Shown here in pieces: positions 1-8,087 of a stretch of 64,000 bases of DNA (its first letter is position 1; the number at the start of each line of letters is the position of its first letter). Under the pieces are notes generated by a model. The model searched no databases and was not told the DNA's origin. It saw nothing but the letters and a program-made list of their open reading frames with translations. The position numbers were made by a program, and so were the translations under genes. This DNA comes from Leptolyngbya sp. PCC 6406 (lineage in GTDB: Bacteria > Cyanobacteriota > Cyanobacteriia > Phormidesmidales > Phormidesmidaceae): positions 890,633-954,632 of the forward strand of contig NZ_KI913949.1 of the NCBI RefSeq assembly GCF_000332095.2, in the 5' to 3' direction.

Positions 1-208
1 CAAGGGAGGCGTTTGAGATGCGATCGCTGACATACAAGGTGGCGCTTTACCGCTCTGAGGAAGGCTACAGCGTGTCTTGCCCTGGGCTACCGGGGTGTTG
101 GTCCCAGGGAGATACCGAAGAAGCAGCGATCGCAACTATTCAAGTAGCCATTCAAGACTATTTGGCTGTACTCCAGACCACCTAGGGCAGGGCTACACTG
201 ACAATACA
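1..208. repeat. Direct repeat, copy 1 of 2
   Basis: Bases 1 to about 208 recur at 1986 to about 2192 with only scattered substitutions. The repeat covers a whole HicB-like gene, its ribosome-binding region and about 20 bases after its stop. It may begin before the window. The two copies point the same way and enclose about 1.8 kb of small, mostly degraded toxin-antitoxin genes, so recombination between them could delete or amplify that segment. Confidence 0.85.
18..185 (+). CDS. HicB-like antitoxin, orphan (copy 1)
   Basis: A 55-residue protein from the ATG at 18, after the purine-rich AAGGGAGG. The pattern EEGYSVSCPGLPGCWSQGDT is typical of the HicB-like antitoxin fold, whose members neutralise HicA mRNA interferases. 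No HicA gene follows; the next gene is a RelE/ParE toxin on the other strand. A partner upstream of base 1 cannot be excluded. A near-identical copy lies at 2003-2170. Family assignment is fairly sure, but activity as an antitoxin is inferred. It is shorter than full HicB proteins because it lacks a C-terminal DNA-binding domain. Confidence 0.7.
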   Translation: MRSLTYKVALYRSEEGYSVSCPGLPGCWSQGDTEEAAIATIQVAIQDYLAVLQTT

Positions 209-234
209 CCCATTGCAATTTTCTAGAAGTCGCC

Positions 235-516
235 TTATCTGTCGTAGATGTTGCCTCGGTAGTTGATGTCATAGATAAAGATTTCATCGATTTCTCTACG
301 AATTTGGAAAATGATACGAATCTTGCCGACTCGAATCCTAGAGAATCCTGCCAATTCACCTTTGAGCTTCTTGATGTCCAGTTCTTCTGGTGGGTAGATT
401 TTCTGGCTTTCTAGGCAAGTTTTGAGAATGCCAATCTTGTTAATCACAGTTTTTTTGCCGCTGCCATCCAGCTTTTTGAGAAACTTGTCGGCAGGTTTAC
501 TCAGCTTGATTTTCAT
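235..516 (-). CDS. RelE/ParE-family toxin
   Basis: A 93-residue basic protein from the ATG at 516. An in-frame TTG six bases further upstream is a less likely start. The N-terminal helix-rich part (KLSKPADKFLKKL) and the C-terminal RIRVGKIRIIF ... INYRGNIYDR pattern match the RelE/ParE toxin superfamily, which comprises ribosome-dependent mRNA interferases or gyrase inhibitors. It overlaps the end of the upstream antitoxin gene (497-724) by 20 bases, the usual translational coupling of such pairs. Which toxin activity it has cannot be told from sequence. The reading frame is intact. Confidence 0.8.
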   Translation of the reverse strand: MKIKLSKPADKFLKKLDGSGKKTVINKIGILKTCLESQKIYPPEELDIKKLKGELAGFSRIRVGKIRIIFQIRREIDEIFIYDINYRGNIYDR

Positions 517-724
517 GGTCAAACCAGTGAGTAATGTCTACAAAGTCTTCGTCGCTATAGTCGATGGGAGAAAAGGAAGCTTCGATTTCTGCTTGTTCTT
601 GGGTGTCAACGTAGGGAATGAGCAGGTCAAAGAATTTGAACCACTCTTCTCGCATGATTTCTCGGACACTTTCTTTGATCAGGGATTTGAGCGCTTGGAT
701 ATCGAGGGATACGGTGGGTTCCAT
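497..724 (-). CDS. Antitoxin partner of the RelE/ParE toxin
   Basis: A 75-residue acidic protein (C-terminus rich in D and E) encoded just before and overlapping the RelE/ParE toxin. It starts at the ATG at 724. The N-terminus (MEPTVSLDIQALKSLIKESV) resembles small antitoxins found beside ParE-type toxins in cyanobacteria, but I do not recognise a named DNA-binding fold. Function is inferred from order, size, charge and overlap. Together with the toxin it forms an intact type II toxin-antitoxin module. Confidence 0.65.
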   Translation of the reverse strand: MEPTVSLDIQALKSLIKESVREIMREEWFKFFDLLIPYVDTQEQAEIEASFSPIDYSDEDFVDITHWFDHENQAE

Positions 725-894
725 GGGGGTAGGTCATCCAGTTTGGGTAAGCTTGAGTTTATTGTGTACCAGAGAAGGCCAGTGTAGCCATTGGGTAAGC
801 GAGTCGCAGCGAGGATGCGGCAAAGCTGTTGTAAACGATCCCAGATCCCAGGGTTCTGGCGGGGGAGGCTGGGTAGTGCATGGGCTATGCCTAG

Positions 895-935
895 AGAACG
901 AGCCCCCAGCGGAGGTTCCCAGCCGGAAACCTTTT
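895..935. repeat. Dispersed repeat fragment
   Basis: The segment GAGCCCCCAGCGGAGGTTCC continuing to CAGCCGGA at about 900-930 recurs at about 1532-1557 beside the truncated DUF4160 gene. The stretch 725-978 around it holds no gene I can support. Confidence 0.6.
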
Positions 936-978
936 GGGGTGAGTTCGTCAGGGGCCATCGGTCTTTTGCCTTTTGTCT

Positions 979-1233
979 TCAGGCTGTTTGAGAAAGGGAC
1001 TGTCCAATCCCATAGAGAAATTCTGGGGCAAAGTCTGCACCGTTGGGCCATTCAATGGTATTGGTTTCTGGGTTTAAGAAAACCTGTCTAAATTGTTCCC
1101 TATCCTGGAGTGGAGCAAAGATTTCGCCATATAATTCTGGCCATAAATCAACCTCTTTAGTCACCTGATTACTAAAGGTTAGCCTGAGCTTATAGCCTTC
1201 CAGAGACTCTATTTTTGTCACATGAAGAAACAT
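979..1233 (-). CDS. DUF2442 protein
   Basis: An 84-residue protein from the ATG at 1233; an upstream in-frame extension to 1269 overlaps the end of the DUF4160 remnant and is unlikely. VTKIESLEGYKLRLTF followed by VDLWPELYG and IEWPNGADFAPEFLY is the DUF2442 signature. DUF2442 genes commonly follow DUF4160 genes in cyanobacteria and behave like small toxin-antitoxin-type pairs; the biochemical role is not established. Here the DUF4160 partner, ending 13 bases upstream, is truncated, so this copy is probably an orphan. Confidence 0.75.
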   Translation of the reverse strand: MFLHVTKIESLEGYKLRLTFSNQVTKEVDLWPELYGEIFAPLQDREQFRQVFLNPETNTIEWPNGADFAPEFLYGIGQSLSQTA

Positions 1234-1246
1234 GCTAAGTTCCTCA

Positions 1247-1466
1247 CTATGGCAACGGTTGAATTTCATTCAGGGCTTGGCGTTCCCTAGCGCGTTCCCA
1301 ATTCGCGATTAATTCTGCCTGGTGAAGGTCTAGCCACTCAAGCACCATTCTCAAAGCCCGTTTCGACATTCTGCCTTCGACTACGCCAGTTGTGATTTCC
1401 ACAATGACTTCCTGCTCTTGATATCGAGCATGGAAATGAGGGGGCTGATGGTCGTTGTAGTTTTTC
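1247..1466 (-). pseudogene. 5'-truncated DUF4160 gene
   Basis: Reading leftward from about 1466, the frame gives KNYNDHQPPHFHARY, then VVEGRMSKRALRMVLEWL and ends at 1247. This is the DUF4160 core, including the invariant DHxPPHFH segment. The usual first ~15 residues and the start codon are missing. The upstream bases are instead a dispersed repeat (1467-1565) with no suitable ATG in frame. The repeat probably replaced or displaced the 5' end, leaving the downstream DUF2442 gene without an intact partner. Confidence 0.7.
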
Positions 1467-1565
1467 CCTCGTGCCGGGGCTCTGTCTCGACACGCTATAC
1501 CGAGGCTCTGCCTCGATGGGGGGCAGAGCCCCCAGCGGAGGTTCCCAGCCGGAGGCTAGGAACCA
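1467..1565. repeat. Dispersed GC-rich palindromic repeat
   Basis: GAGGCTCTGCCTC and GGGGCTCTG/CAGAGCCCC form nested inverted repeats, followed by the AGCGGAGGTTCCCAGCCGGA block also seen near 905. It abuts the broken end of the DUF4160 gene. Such modular GC-rich repeats are common in filamentous cyanobacteria. Confidence 0.6.
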
Positions 1566-1599
1566 GATAAGGCATCCTACAGCTTACTGTATCGGTGCC

Positions 1600-1774
1600 C
1601 TAGGATTCTGAGGAAAGAATCTCATCGAGGGTGAGGGGGTCGAGCCATTGGGTACGGTCTTTTGTGTAGTCGCCGTGGCCCTGGTCGAACTGCTTAATAA
1701 AACGCACGGCATCAACAGCCTAGGGCATCCACTAACGCCTGAAAGCCTTTATGGGTCAGTTCAGTGGGGGTCAT
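1600..1774 (-). pseudogene. Frameshifted small cyanobacterial ORF
   Basis: From the ATG at 1774 the frame reads MTPTELTHKGFQALVDALGC and then hits TGA. Shifting by one base continues as DAVRFIKQFDQGHGDYTKD and QWLDPLTLDEILSS to a stop at 1600. The composite matches a small conserved cyanobacterial protein often found beside PIN or ParE toxins; I do not know its function. The 175-base length is not a multiple of three, in line with a single-base insertion near GGCTGTTGATG. Confidence 0.55.
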
Positions 1775-1851
1775 GGGGTTGCGATATGATTTGGGTGCAG
1801 CAGTATTAGCTCACTAGGGATCGTGGATTTAATAAAACCGAATTCTTGCGT

Positions 1852-1953
1852 AGGATGTGTATAGCCTGCGGCATGGCTGCGCTAAAGCGACAGCGTAACG
1901 CATCGACTTCAAGGGTTTTGATGCGTTACGGCTACCGCCTAACACATCCTACA
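1852..1953. repeat. MITE-like inverted repeat
   Basis: GTAGGATGTGT at 1852 is mirrored by ACACATCCTAC ending at 1953, and TAACGCATC by GATGCGTTA inside. The ~100-bp unit has no coding capacity. It resembles the small palindromic elements with GTAGG...CCTAC ends that are frequent in cyanobacterial intergenic DNA. Confidence 0.65.
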
Positions 1954-1985
1954 AAAGCAGATCTTGTTTAATTTTCATTTCTAGG

Positions 1986-2192
1986 CAAGGGAGGCGTTTG
2001 AGATGCGATCGCTGACATACAAGGTGGCGCTTTACCGCTCTGAGGAAGGCTACAGCGTGTCTTGCCCTGGGCTACCGGGGTGTTGGTCCCAGGGAGATAC
2101 CGAAGCAGCGGCGATCTCAAATATTCAAGTAGCCATTCAAGAATATTTGGCTGTACTCCAGACCCCCTAGGGCAAGGCTACACTGACCATAC
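1986..2192. repeat. Direct repeat, copy 2 of 2
   Basis: Second copy of the repeat that begins the window (offset 1985). The main differences are GAAGCAGCGGCGATCTC for GAAGAAGCAGCGATCGC and a few point changes near the end. Similarity fades after the ACACCC motif at about 2192. Confidence 0.85.
2003..2170 (+). CDS. HicB-like antitoxin, orphan (copy 2)
   Basis: A 55-residue near-identical twin of the protein at 18-185, from the ATG at 2003 with the same AAGGGAGG upstream. Substitutions (for example EAAAIS for EEAAIA, IQEY for IQDY) are conservative and the frame is open, so the copy may still be functional. No HicA toxin is nearby. Forty-four bases downstream lies a ribbon-helix-helix antitoxin-like gene, with no toxin of its own. 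Confidence 0.65.
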   Translation: MRSLTYKVALYRSEEGYSVSCPGLPGCWSQGDTEAAAISNIQVAIQEYLAVLQTP

Positions 2193-2214
2193 ACCCGTCG
2201 TTGGGGTTGGTCTT

Positions 2215-2574
2215 ATGCAAGTTGATCGATTATCCATCTCATTGCCGCTGTCTTTGCTCACATTTTTGGCAGACTACCAGCAGACCCATGCTGTTAGCTC
2301 ACCCTCTGAAGTGATTACCAAGGCACTGGAGCTTTTGCGTGAGCAGGAGTTGGCGAACCTGACCCAGGCTAAGGAAGCTTCTGACGGGGCTCAGAGCATT
2401 ACGAGTATGGGTGGATCAGCAGCACCGACTCAGCCAACGGTCTTGCAGCGGATGGGTGGCCTCCCTCAGGATCTGCTTTCGGTGGGGGGCTTGTCTGATC
2501 GTGAAACCCGCCGAGCGGTTATCACCGCAAGAATTCAGGCCCGCCACCAAGCGCGGCAGGAACCGGGTTTCTAG
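2215..2574 (+). CDS. Ribbon-helix-helix antitoxin-like protein
   Basis: A 119-residue protein from the ATG at 2215. Earlier in-frame codons run through the HicB repeat and are unlikely to be translated. The first ~45 residues (RLSISLPLSLLTFLADYQQT, then SPSEVITKALELL) have the beta-strand then two-helix pattern of CopG/ParD DNA-binding antitoxins. The remainder is low-complexity, ending in an Arg/Ala-rich helix. The neighbouring gene is the converging TPR pseudogene, so this is an orphan or a partner of a lost toxin. Confidence 0.6.
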   Translation: MQVDRLSISLPLSLLTFLADYQQTHAVSSPSEVITKALELLREQELANLTQAKEASDGAQSITSMGGSAAPTQPTVLQRMGGLPQDLLSVGGLSDRETRRAVITARIQARHQARQEPGF

Positions 2575-2873
2575 GGGCTAGGCGCTGGCGGCGGCGAAGT
2601 GCTGTTGCACCTGGGCGGGGGTGATGTGGAGGCACTGGGCGATGGCGGTGAGGATGAGATCGTCTTGGGTGTTTTGGTATAGGCGGGCCAGAATTTGTAG
2701 AACCATCTCAGCGCTGTGCTGGTCGTTGAATTCGACAAAAATCTCTAGCGCCTTTTGCAAATGCTGCTGAGCCTGGGAATAGTCTTCCTGGGCCTCAGCC
2801 AGTAAGCCAAGCTGACCATAGGTGCGGGCTTGGCTGTAGCGTGAGGCGGAGCCATCCGCGCCAGCGGACTCGC

Positions 2874-3350
2874 CGAACTCGATTTTGATATCGAGGGCCT
2901 GCTGATAGTGCGATCGCGCCTGCTCAAACTCCCGCAGTTCCTGCGCCACGATGCCCAACTGGTGGTAGGTGCTGGCTTGGCTGTAGCGGTCGTTGAACTC
3001 GATTTTGATATCGAGGGCCTGCTGATAGTGCGATCGCGCCTGCTCATATTCCCGCAGCGCTTGCGCCACGATGCCCAACTGGTGGTAGGTGCTGGCTTGG
3101 CTGTAGCGATCGCCGAACTCGATTTTGATATCGAGGGCCTGCTGATAGTGCGATCGCGCCTGCTCATACTCCCGCAGTTCCTCCGCCACATTGCCCAACT
3201 GGTGGTAGGTGCTGGCTTGGCTGTAGCGGTCGTTGAACTCGATTTTGATATCGAGAGCCTGCTGATAGTGCGATCGCGCCTGCTCATACTGCCGCTGCTC
3301 TTGCGCCACATAGCCCAACTGGTGGTAAGTAGAAGCAAGAGAAATATTTT
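2874..3350 (-). repeat. 120-bp tandem repeats encoding TPR units
   Basis: The string GAACTCGATTTTGATATCGA recurs with a 120-base period at about 2875, 2995, 3115 and 3235, with near-identity between units. Each unit encodes one 40-residue TPR (YSQASTYHQLG ... HYQQALDIKIEF). The identity at synonymous sites points to recent expansion or gene conversion rather than selection on the protein alone. Confidence 0.9.
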
Positions 3351-4572
3351 TATGTCTTTTACTATCTTGATCGCCCTCTTCCATCTGCTCAAGTAAGTTG
3401 ACAATCCTGGAGTAAGATAATTGCGCTTGTTGATAGCTTTGCTTGGCGAGATAGCAGTAAGCAAGTCTATCTAATGCCATGGTCATTTCAAATCTAATTT
3501 CACCTTTACAAATCTCTTTTGGATATGAATCATGAGCGTCACAAACAAATTTTGATAATTGTAAACGACCATCAATATCGTTGATCTGCTTTAGATATTC
3601 AGCGAGGCAGAAAAAAATATCAATCGTTTCTCGCTTTCTCAAGCAAATCTGCAACGCCGTATAGAGGTTTTCATACTCCAACCGACAGAACAGCAGCCCC
3701 AGTTGCCGCTGGTTGGGGTCTTTGGAGGCCATCAACTGCTGGTAGCTGCCTGCCAAGCCTTGGTAGTGGGCTTTGAAGCCGTCGTAGAGGGCGTCGCGGG
3801 TGGTGGCCTCCAGGTGATTCAGCTTGGTGCGGAGGAAGTAGGGGAAGATGGGCTGGATGGTCAGCAATCCGGGAAAACCGGATTCGTGGGGGGATAGCAA
3901 ACCCCAGTGGATGGCTTCTTGAATGGCGACATCGAATTGGGCAAAGTCGTAGTCGGCAAAGGGTTCTCGCTGTTGGAGTTGCTTGCCGTAGTTTTCCAAA
4001 GCACCCTGGAAAATAAAGCTGTCAAAAGGAGCCAAACACACCAGCAGCTTCTGCGCCTGGGGCGACAGATTGCTGTGGGAATATTCGACGCATTTCAAAA
4101 TGTTGTTCGTCTTGTCCCCACCCCCCACATTCAGATCCACATCGGCGGCATTCAGCGCCGCCAAAATCTCCTGGGGGCTTTGCCGCGCTAGGTTGGCCAG
4201 CACCACCTCCATCGCCAGGGGGTAGCCCGCCAGCAGTGCCATCAACCGCTTAAAGTCGTCATCTTGGCGCAGGGCGGCGATGCGCTGGCCATCCCCCACC
4301 TGGGCCTCTAGAATTTTTTCCGCCAGCACCGTGCGCGATTCCGGGTCTAGACCGCCCAGGGGGTAGACATTGGCCTTGCCCCCGTGGGTGTAGGCATCCG
4401 TCAGCCACGCCTCATCGCTGCGGGACCCCAGCACCACCTTGGTTTTGCCCCCCACCAGCTTCAGCAAAAACTGCCGCAATTTCTGCTGTTCCCCAGCGGG
4501 CAGCGTATTTTGAATCGCCAGCGCCTGCCCCGTCACCGACTCCAGATTGTCGAGCATGAGTAGGTAGGGCGT

Positions 4573-4581
4573 GTCGCAGAG
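4573..4581. repeat. Target-site duplication, left copy
   Basis: GTCGCAGAG here equals the nine bases at 5904-5912 on the other side of the IS element. Removing the IS and one copy restores the reading frame KTLCDTPYLLMLDNLE across the junction. Confidence 0.9.
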
Positions 4582-5903
4582 CTTAACGGGTGACAAGGGC
4601 ACTCAACGTCATACGGTACAGGGTTTTGAGATAATGGAGGGGACAAAAAAAAGGGAGCCTCAGTACAGCTCCCCCAACCAAATATGTTCCCTACATTCTA
4701 CCAAACTACCCTTCTCACCCATCTCAATGAAAAACAGTACTTGACCTTCCAGTTACTGTTGTTATTGCTACAAGCGCATCGCCAAGTCAAACTCTCCGTC
4801 TTAGCCAGCGTCTTTCCTCAGCCCATTCAGTATCAAAGTCGCAAACGGAACTTACAACGCTTTTTAGCCTTACCCAAACTCACGCTCAAGGTGCTGTGGT
4901 TTCCACTGCTCAAATATTGGATCCGCCAAGTGGAAACGGGACGGGGCTTGAACCGTGACCAACGCCGTCGTCTGAGAACGCTCAAACACCATAAACACGG
5001 CTATTGGATTCTGGCAATGGACCGCACGGAATGGAAAGGGCGAAATATATTCATGGTCAGCGTGGTGTGGGGGACTCATGCTTTACCCGTCTATTGGGAG
5101 CGTTTAGGGCGGGCGGGTACGAGTGACCTGAAAACGCAACGGCGACTGCTGAAAGCGGCCCTGTCCTTGTTTAAGTCCTACCCGGTTCTACTGCTGGGTG
5201 ACCGGGAGTTCCATAGCCCTAAACTGGCGGAATGGTTGGATCAGCGCGGGGTGTCCTTTGCACTCCGACAGAAAAAGGACTTCCATTTCAAGACCGATAC
5301 CGATACCGACTATCAAGTCCTCAAAAACGTTGGCTTCAAACCGGGCCAGTCTCGATTTTATGAGGGAGTTTTGTGCAACAAGGGCGATGGTATGGGCCCG
5401 TTTAATTTAGCGGTGTATTGGAAGCGCTCCTATCGCCAGAAGGGGCCGAAGGAACCGTGGTATATCCTGACTAATCTGCCCACCTTGAAGCAAGCGTTAG
5501 CGGTCTATCGATGTCGCTGGGGCATTGAACAGCTCTTCAAAGACTTTAAGACTGGGGGCTATAACTTGGAGGATACCAAGGTCAATGACACCCGATTCTT
5601 AGCCTTAGTTTTACTGATCGCTCTGGCTTACAGTTTGGCGACTCTCCACGGCCAGTGGATGCAGGAGGCCAAGCTAGCTCAGTATGCCGGACGTCTCCAA
5701 GAGCACCAAGATAAGGCTCCACGGCACAGTGACTTTAGCTTCAGTCTCTATGGCCAACGATGGCTCTATGCCATGGACTTATGGGCCGATTGGGCGCTCA
5801 AGCTGGTGGCCCTTAAACCCCATAAACACCGCTATTTTCAGCGAGGTTTTCACGCTCTATCCCTTATCCAGCAAGCTCTCTAGGGGGGTTGTCACCCTGT
5901 AAG
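4582..5903 (+). mobile_element. IS4-family insertion sequence, complete
   Basis: A 1322-bp element with imperfect terminal inverted repeats: CTTAACGGGTGACAA at 4582-4596 and TTGTCACCCTGTAAG at 5889-5903 (13 of 15 positions pair). It is flanked by the 9-bp duplication GTCGCAGAG. It carries one intact DDE transposase gene on the plus strand. It interrupts the CHAT/NB-ARC/TPR gene, and the intact ends and frame suggest a fairly recent insertion. I assign IS4 from the transposase signature; the subgroup is not determined. Confidence 0.93.
4684..5883 (+). CDS. IS4-family DDE transposase
   Basis: A 399-residue transposase filling the element. DDE catalytic residues are visible in ILAMDRTEW and LLGDREF. 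The IS4-type signature Y-(2)-R-(3)-E-(6)-K is present exactly as YRCRWGIEQLFKDFK. A basic N-terminal region (KRNLQRFLALPKLT) probably binds the terminal repeats. The length is usual for the family and no stop or frameshift breaks it, so it may still be active. The start is the ATG at 4684, about 100 bases inside the left end. Confidence 0.95.
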   Translation: MFPTFYQTTLLTHLNEKQYLTFQLLLLLLQAHRQVKLSVLASVFPQPIQYQSRKRNLQRFLALPKLTLKVLWFPLLKYWIRQVETGRGLNRDQRRRLRTLKHHKHGYWILAMDRTEWKGRNIFMVSVVWGTHALPVYWERLGRAGTSDLKTQRRLLKAALSLFKSYPVLLLGDREFHSPKLAEWLDQRGVSFALRQKKDFHFKTDTDTDYQVLKNVGFKPGQSRFYEGVLCNKGDGMGPFNLAVYWKRSYRQKGPKEPWYILTNLPTLKQALAVYRCRWGIEQLFKDFKTGGYNLEDTKVNDTRFLALVLLIALAYSLATLHGQWMQEAKLAQYAGRLQEHQDKAPRHSDFSFSLYGQRWLYAMDLWADWALKLVALKPHKHRYFQRGFHALSLIQQAL

Positions 5904-7595
5904 GTCGCAGAGGGTTTTAGCCAGTTTTGCCCCCTGGGCAGCGGGTTGCATCGCCAAAAACCGGGCGTGTTCCTCCCGACCATAGAGGCGCTTGCCCAGG
6001 TCATGGATGATTTGCTCAACGGTGTAGGCTTTTTCGTCATAGCCAAAGTAAAAGGCATCGACGACAAAATGGGTGGTCAGCCACCAGCGCCAGAGATAGC
6101 GCAATAGGGTGGTTTTGCCCGTGCCGCCCATGCCTCGCAGCAGCAACACATTGTGCCGCAGCAGCGACTTCTCAATTTTAAGAATCTCTAGGTCGCGCCC
6201 CACAAAGCCATAGAGGGGTGCTTTGAACTCATAGCGGTGATCCAGCGCATCGAGGTCGGCGTAGTAAGCCTCCTCTTCCGTTAAGGTAAACTCCCGCAGC
6301 TTCAGGTCCACCTCGCGGTTGGCGTAGACCACCGGCAGCAGCCAGTCCTCCAGGGGCACCATTTGGTTAAAGTACACCCGCCGCTCCTTGCGGTTGTACA
6401 GTTCCTTGCGCCCCAGCCGAATCGCCTCCGGGATACCCTTTTGGGCAAACAGCTCGGCGTAGAGCTTTTCCATCATCACCGCCGCCGCTGTCACCGTGAC
6501 GGAGTAGCCCATGGCCACCACCATCTGCACCCCCGCCGCCATCAGGCGGCTGCCCAGACTGGTCTCAGTATTTTGGCTAACCTCTGTCCCCTCCTGGGAG
6601 GGGTCGGGGTGGGTTTCTGGCCGAGAGGGGTCGGAGTTGCTCCCCTCCGAACTTTGCATTTTGAATTCTGCATTTTGAATTGCTGACTTCACCTGCTTCG
6701 CCGACTGGCAGGCGTTGAGAATGCAGATGGGAATCCCTTTCGCCGTCAGCAGCGCCGCCAGTTCCTCCGCCTCCACCGGGTCGGCCTTGCCCTTCGTGTC
6801 CCCTTCAAGAAACAAAAAGGCTTTTTGTCCCGTGTAGGGTGCCATCTCAGAACGACCGTAGCGGGCCTTGTAGAGGTACCGATCCTGCGTTACCCCGCCC
6901 TCGAACTGGTCGTAGGTCATCAGTCCACCGTGGGCATCGAAGTGGATGATGTGGTAATGCCCGGCTTTGTTTTCCAAATGCTGAGACAGAGCCTGGAACG
7001 TGCCGGGGCGCAGCAGCTCCACATTGACCCGCAACTGGGCTTGGTGGATAGCGTCGATCAGGGGGCGGGAGATGGTGCGGTAGCCCACATCGGCCTCCTC
7101 GTCGGGGCGGGCGGTGACCACCAGCAGGTTGATCACGGGCGAAGGGGAAAGATCAATGGGTGTGCCCCCAGCGCGGAAGCGCTTGCGGGTGAAGATGGCC
7201 TCGGTGGCCAGGGGGGTGGGGTGATCGGGATCCTTTAGCGCCTCCCAGTGCAGAGCCTGGAAGTCGGGGGATTCCCCCTCGATTTCGATCTGGAGCTGGG
7301 TTAGCCCACCGCTACAGGCGCGGCTGTAGTCGGCGTAGGCGCGGCGATCGGCAAAGATTTGCTCAAACAGGTGCTCACCGTAGGTCTGCACACTGGCAGC
7401 GGCCCGCTGGGCTTTCACTTGGTGGTCGAAGGGAAAGCGGATCCACTGCTCGAAGTAAAATTCCAGATCCTTCTCCTCGCTAGCGGTGAAGGGGTCGCAG
7501 AGGGTAACGGGGTACTGGGTTTGATGATCAATGCTGACGATCGCGGCAAAGCCCGCCTCGGTGGTCTGCTGGTAACGGAGGGTGATGGTGGGCAT
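5892..7595 (-). pseudogene. CHAT/NB-ARC/TPR gene, 5' part, cut off by an IS element
   Basis: The N-terminal 567 residues of the interrupted gene; the last few and the stop come from the IS end. Residues ~100-425 are a CHAT domain (caspase-HetF-associated peptidase) with the catalytic pair in HFDAHG (His222) and LNACQS (Cys296). Residues ~450-567 begin an NB-ARC/STAND ATPase, with FVGRDLEI and a Walker A GMGGTGKTT at 488-496. CHAT-STAND-TPR proteins are regulated proteases of cyanobacterial signalling, programmed cell death or defence. Residues ~304-346 look like an in-frame insertion of dispersed repeat sequence. The start ATG at 7595 is supported by the conserved N-terminus. A truncated CHAT-only product could be translated. 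Confidence 0.88.
5904..5912. repeat. Target-site duplication, right copy
   Basis: GTCGCAGAG, identical to 4573-4581, directly after the right terminal repeat of the IS4-family element. Confidence 0.9.
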
Positions 7596-8087
7596 GGCAA
7601 GGGGGCCAGAATCCTACACTGATATCAATTTTCCCCATCTTGCCCCAAAATCCCCGCCGCCGCCCCCCGCTGGCGGGTCACCCCTGACCCACCCGCCCTT
7701 CGGGCACCCCGAACCCACCCCGCCCTCCGGGCACCCCTCCAAGGAGGGGATTGCTCAGACCCCCTCTTGGGAGGGGCAGAGGTGGGTTCTTCCGGGACAC
7801 CCCTGACCCACCACTAGTAACGCAGGACGTAAATCAGCCCACTATTGTCGCGTCAGCTGTCGCGTCAGCTCAACATTTTCTGGTCCCCTCTCCCCGTGGG
7901 AGAGGGCTAGGGTGAGGGGCCGAGGTGTCCCACGATAGAACGGTTAGGGTATTTACACCGCAGAGTAAAGCCCTGAGGGCGAACAGCCGTTCGCCCCTAC
8001 GGTGGGCGTGCTGGATTGAGATGAATACTGCTATATATGCCAGTCTTCAGGGGATGGCATGATCTCAGTCATTTCCCTGTCAGATCG
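7596..8087. other. Intergenic stretch with repeats
   Basis: No gene is supported here. It holds several GC-rich repeated modules (ACCCACCC...GGGCACCCC between 7670 and 7810, and TCTCCCCGTGGGAGAGGG near 7888) and lies upstream of the CHAT gene, so its promoter should be near 7600-7650. Confidence 0.6.

Larger units (their letters stand above)
2578..4602 (-). pseudogene. CHAT/NB-ARC/TPR gene, 3' part, cut off by an IS element
   Basis: This is the C-terminal half of a gene whose 5' half lies at 5892-7595. The frame stays open to a GTG at 4602, but its first residues are read from the IS end; gene-derived sequence begins at the target duplication (4573-4581). The first ~35 residues contain a Walker-B-like LLMLDNLE, then KVVLGSRSDEAWL as in STAND/NB-ARC ATPases and a winged-helix-like region. 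From about residue 370 follow tetratricopeptide repeats, five of them almost identical 40-residue units. In the intact protein the TPRs would sense or bind a ligand and the ATPase would gate the N-terminal CHAT protease. As it stands the protein cannot be made whole. Confidence 0.85.

Noticed and set aside
734-1051. 105-codon minus-strand frame opposite the first intergenic region
   Set aside because: Low-complexity Pro/Ser composition across dispersed repeats; no start context or homology recognised.
2908-3396. Long plus-strand open frame across the TPR repeats
   Set aside because: Mirror of the repetitive TPR coding sequence; it repeats with the same 120-base period and has no independent coding evidence.
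4602-4683. Possible separate promoter and start for the 3' half of the split CHAT gene
   Set aside because: The GTG at 4602 is within the IS end and lacks a ribosome-binding site; outward promoter activity cannot be judged from sequence.
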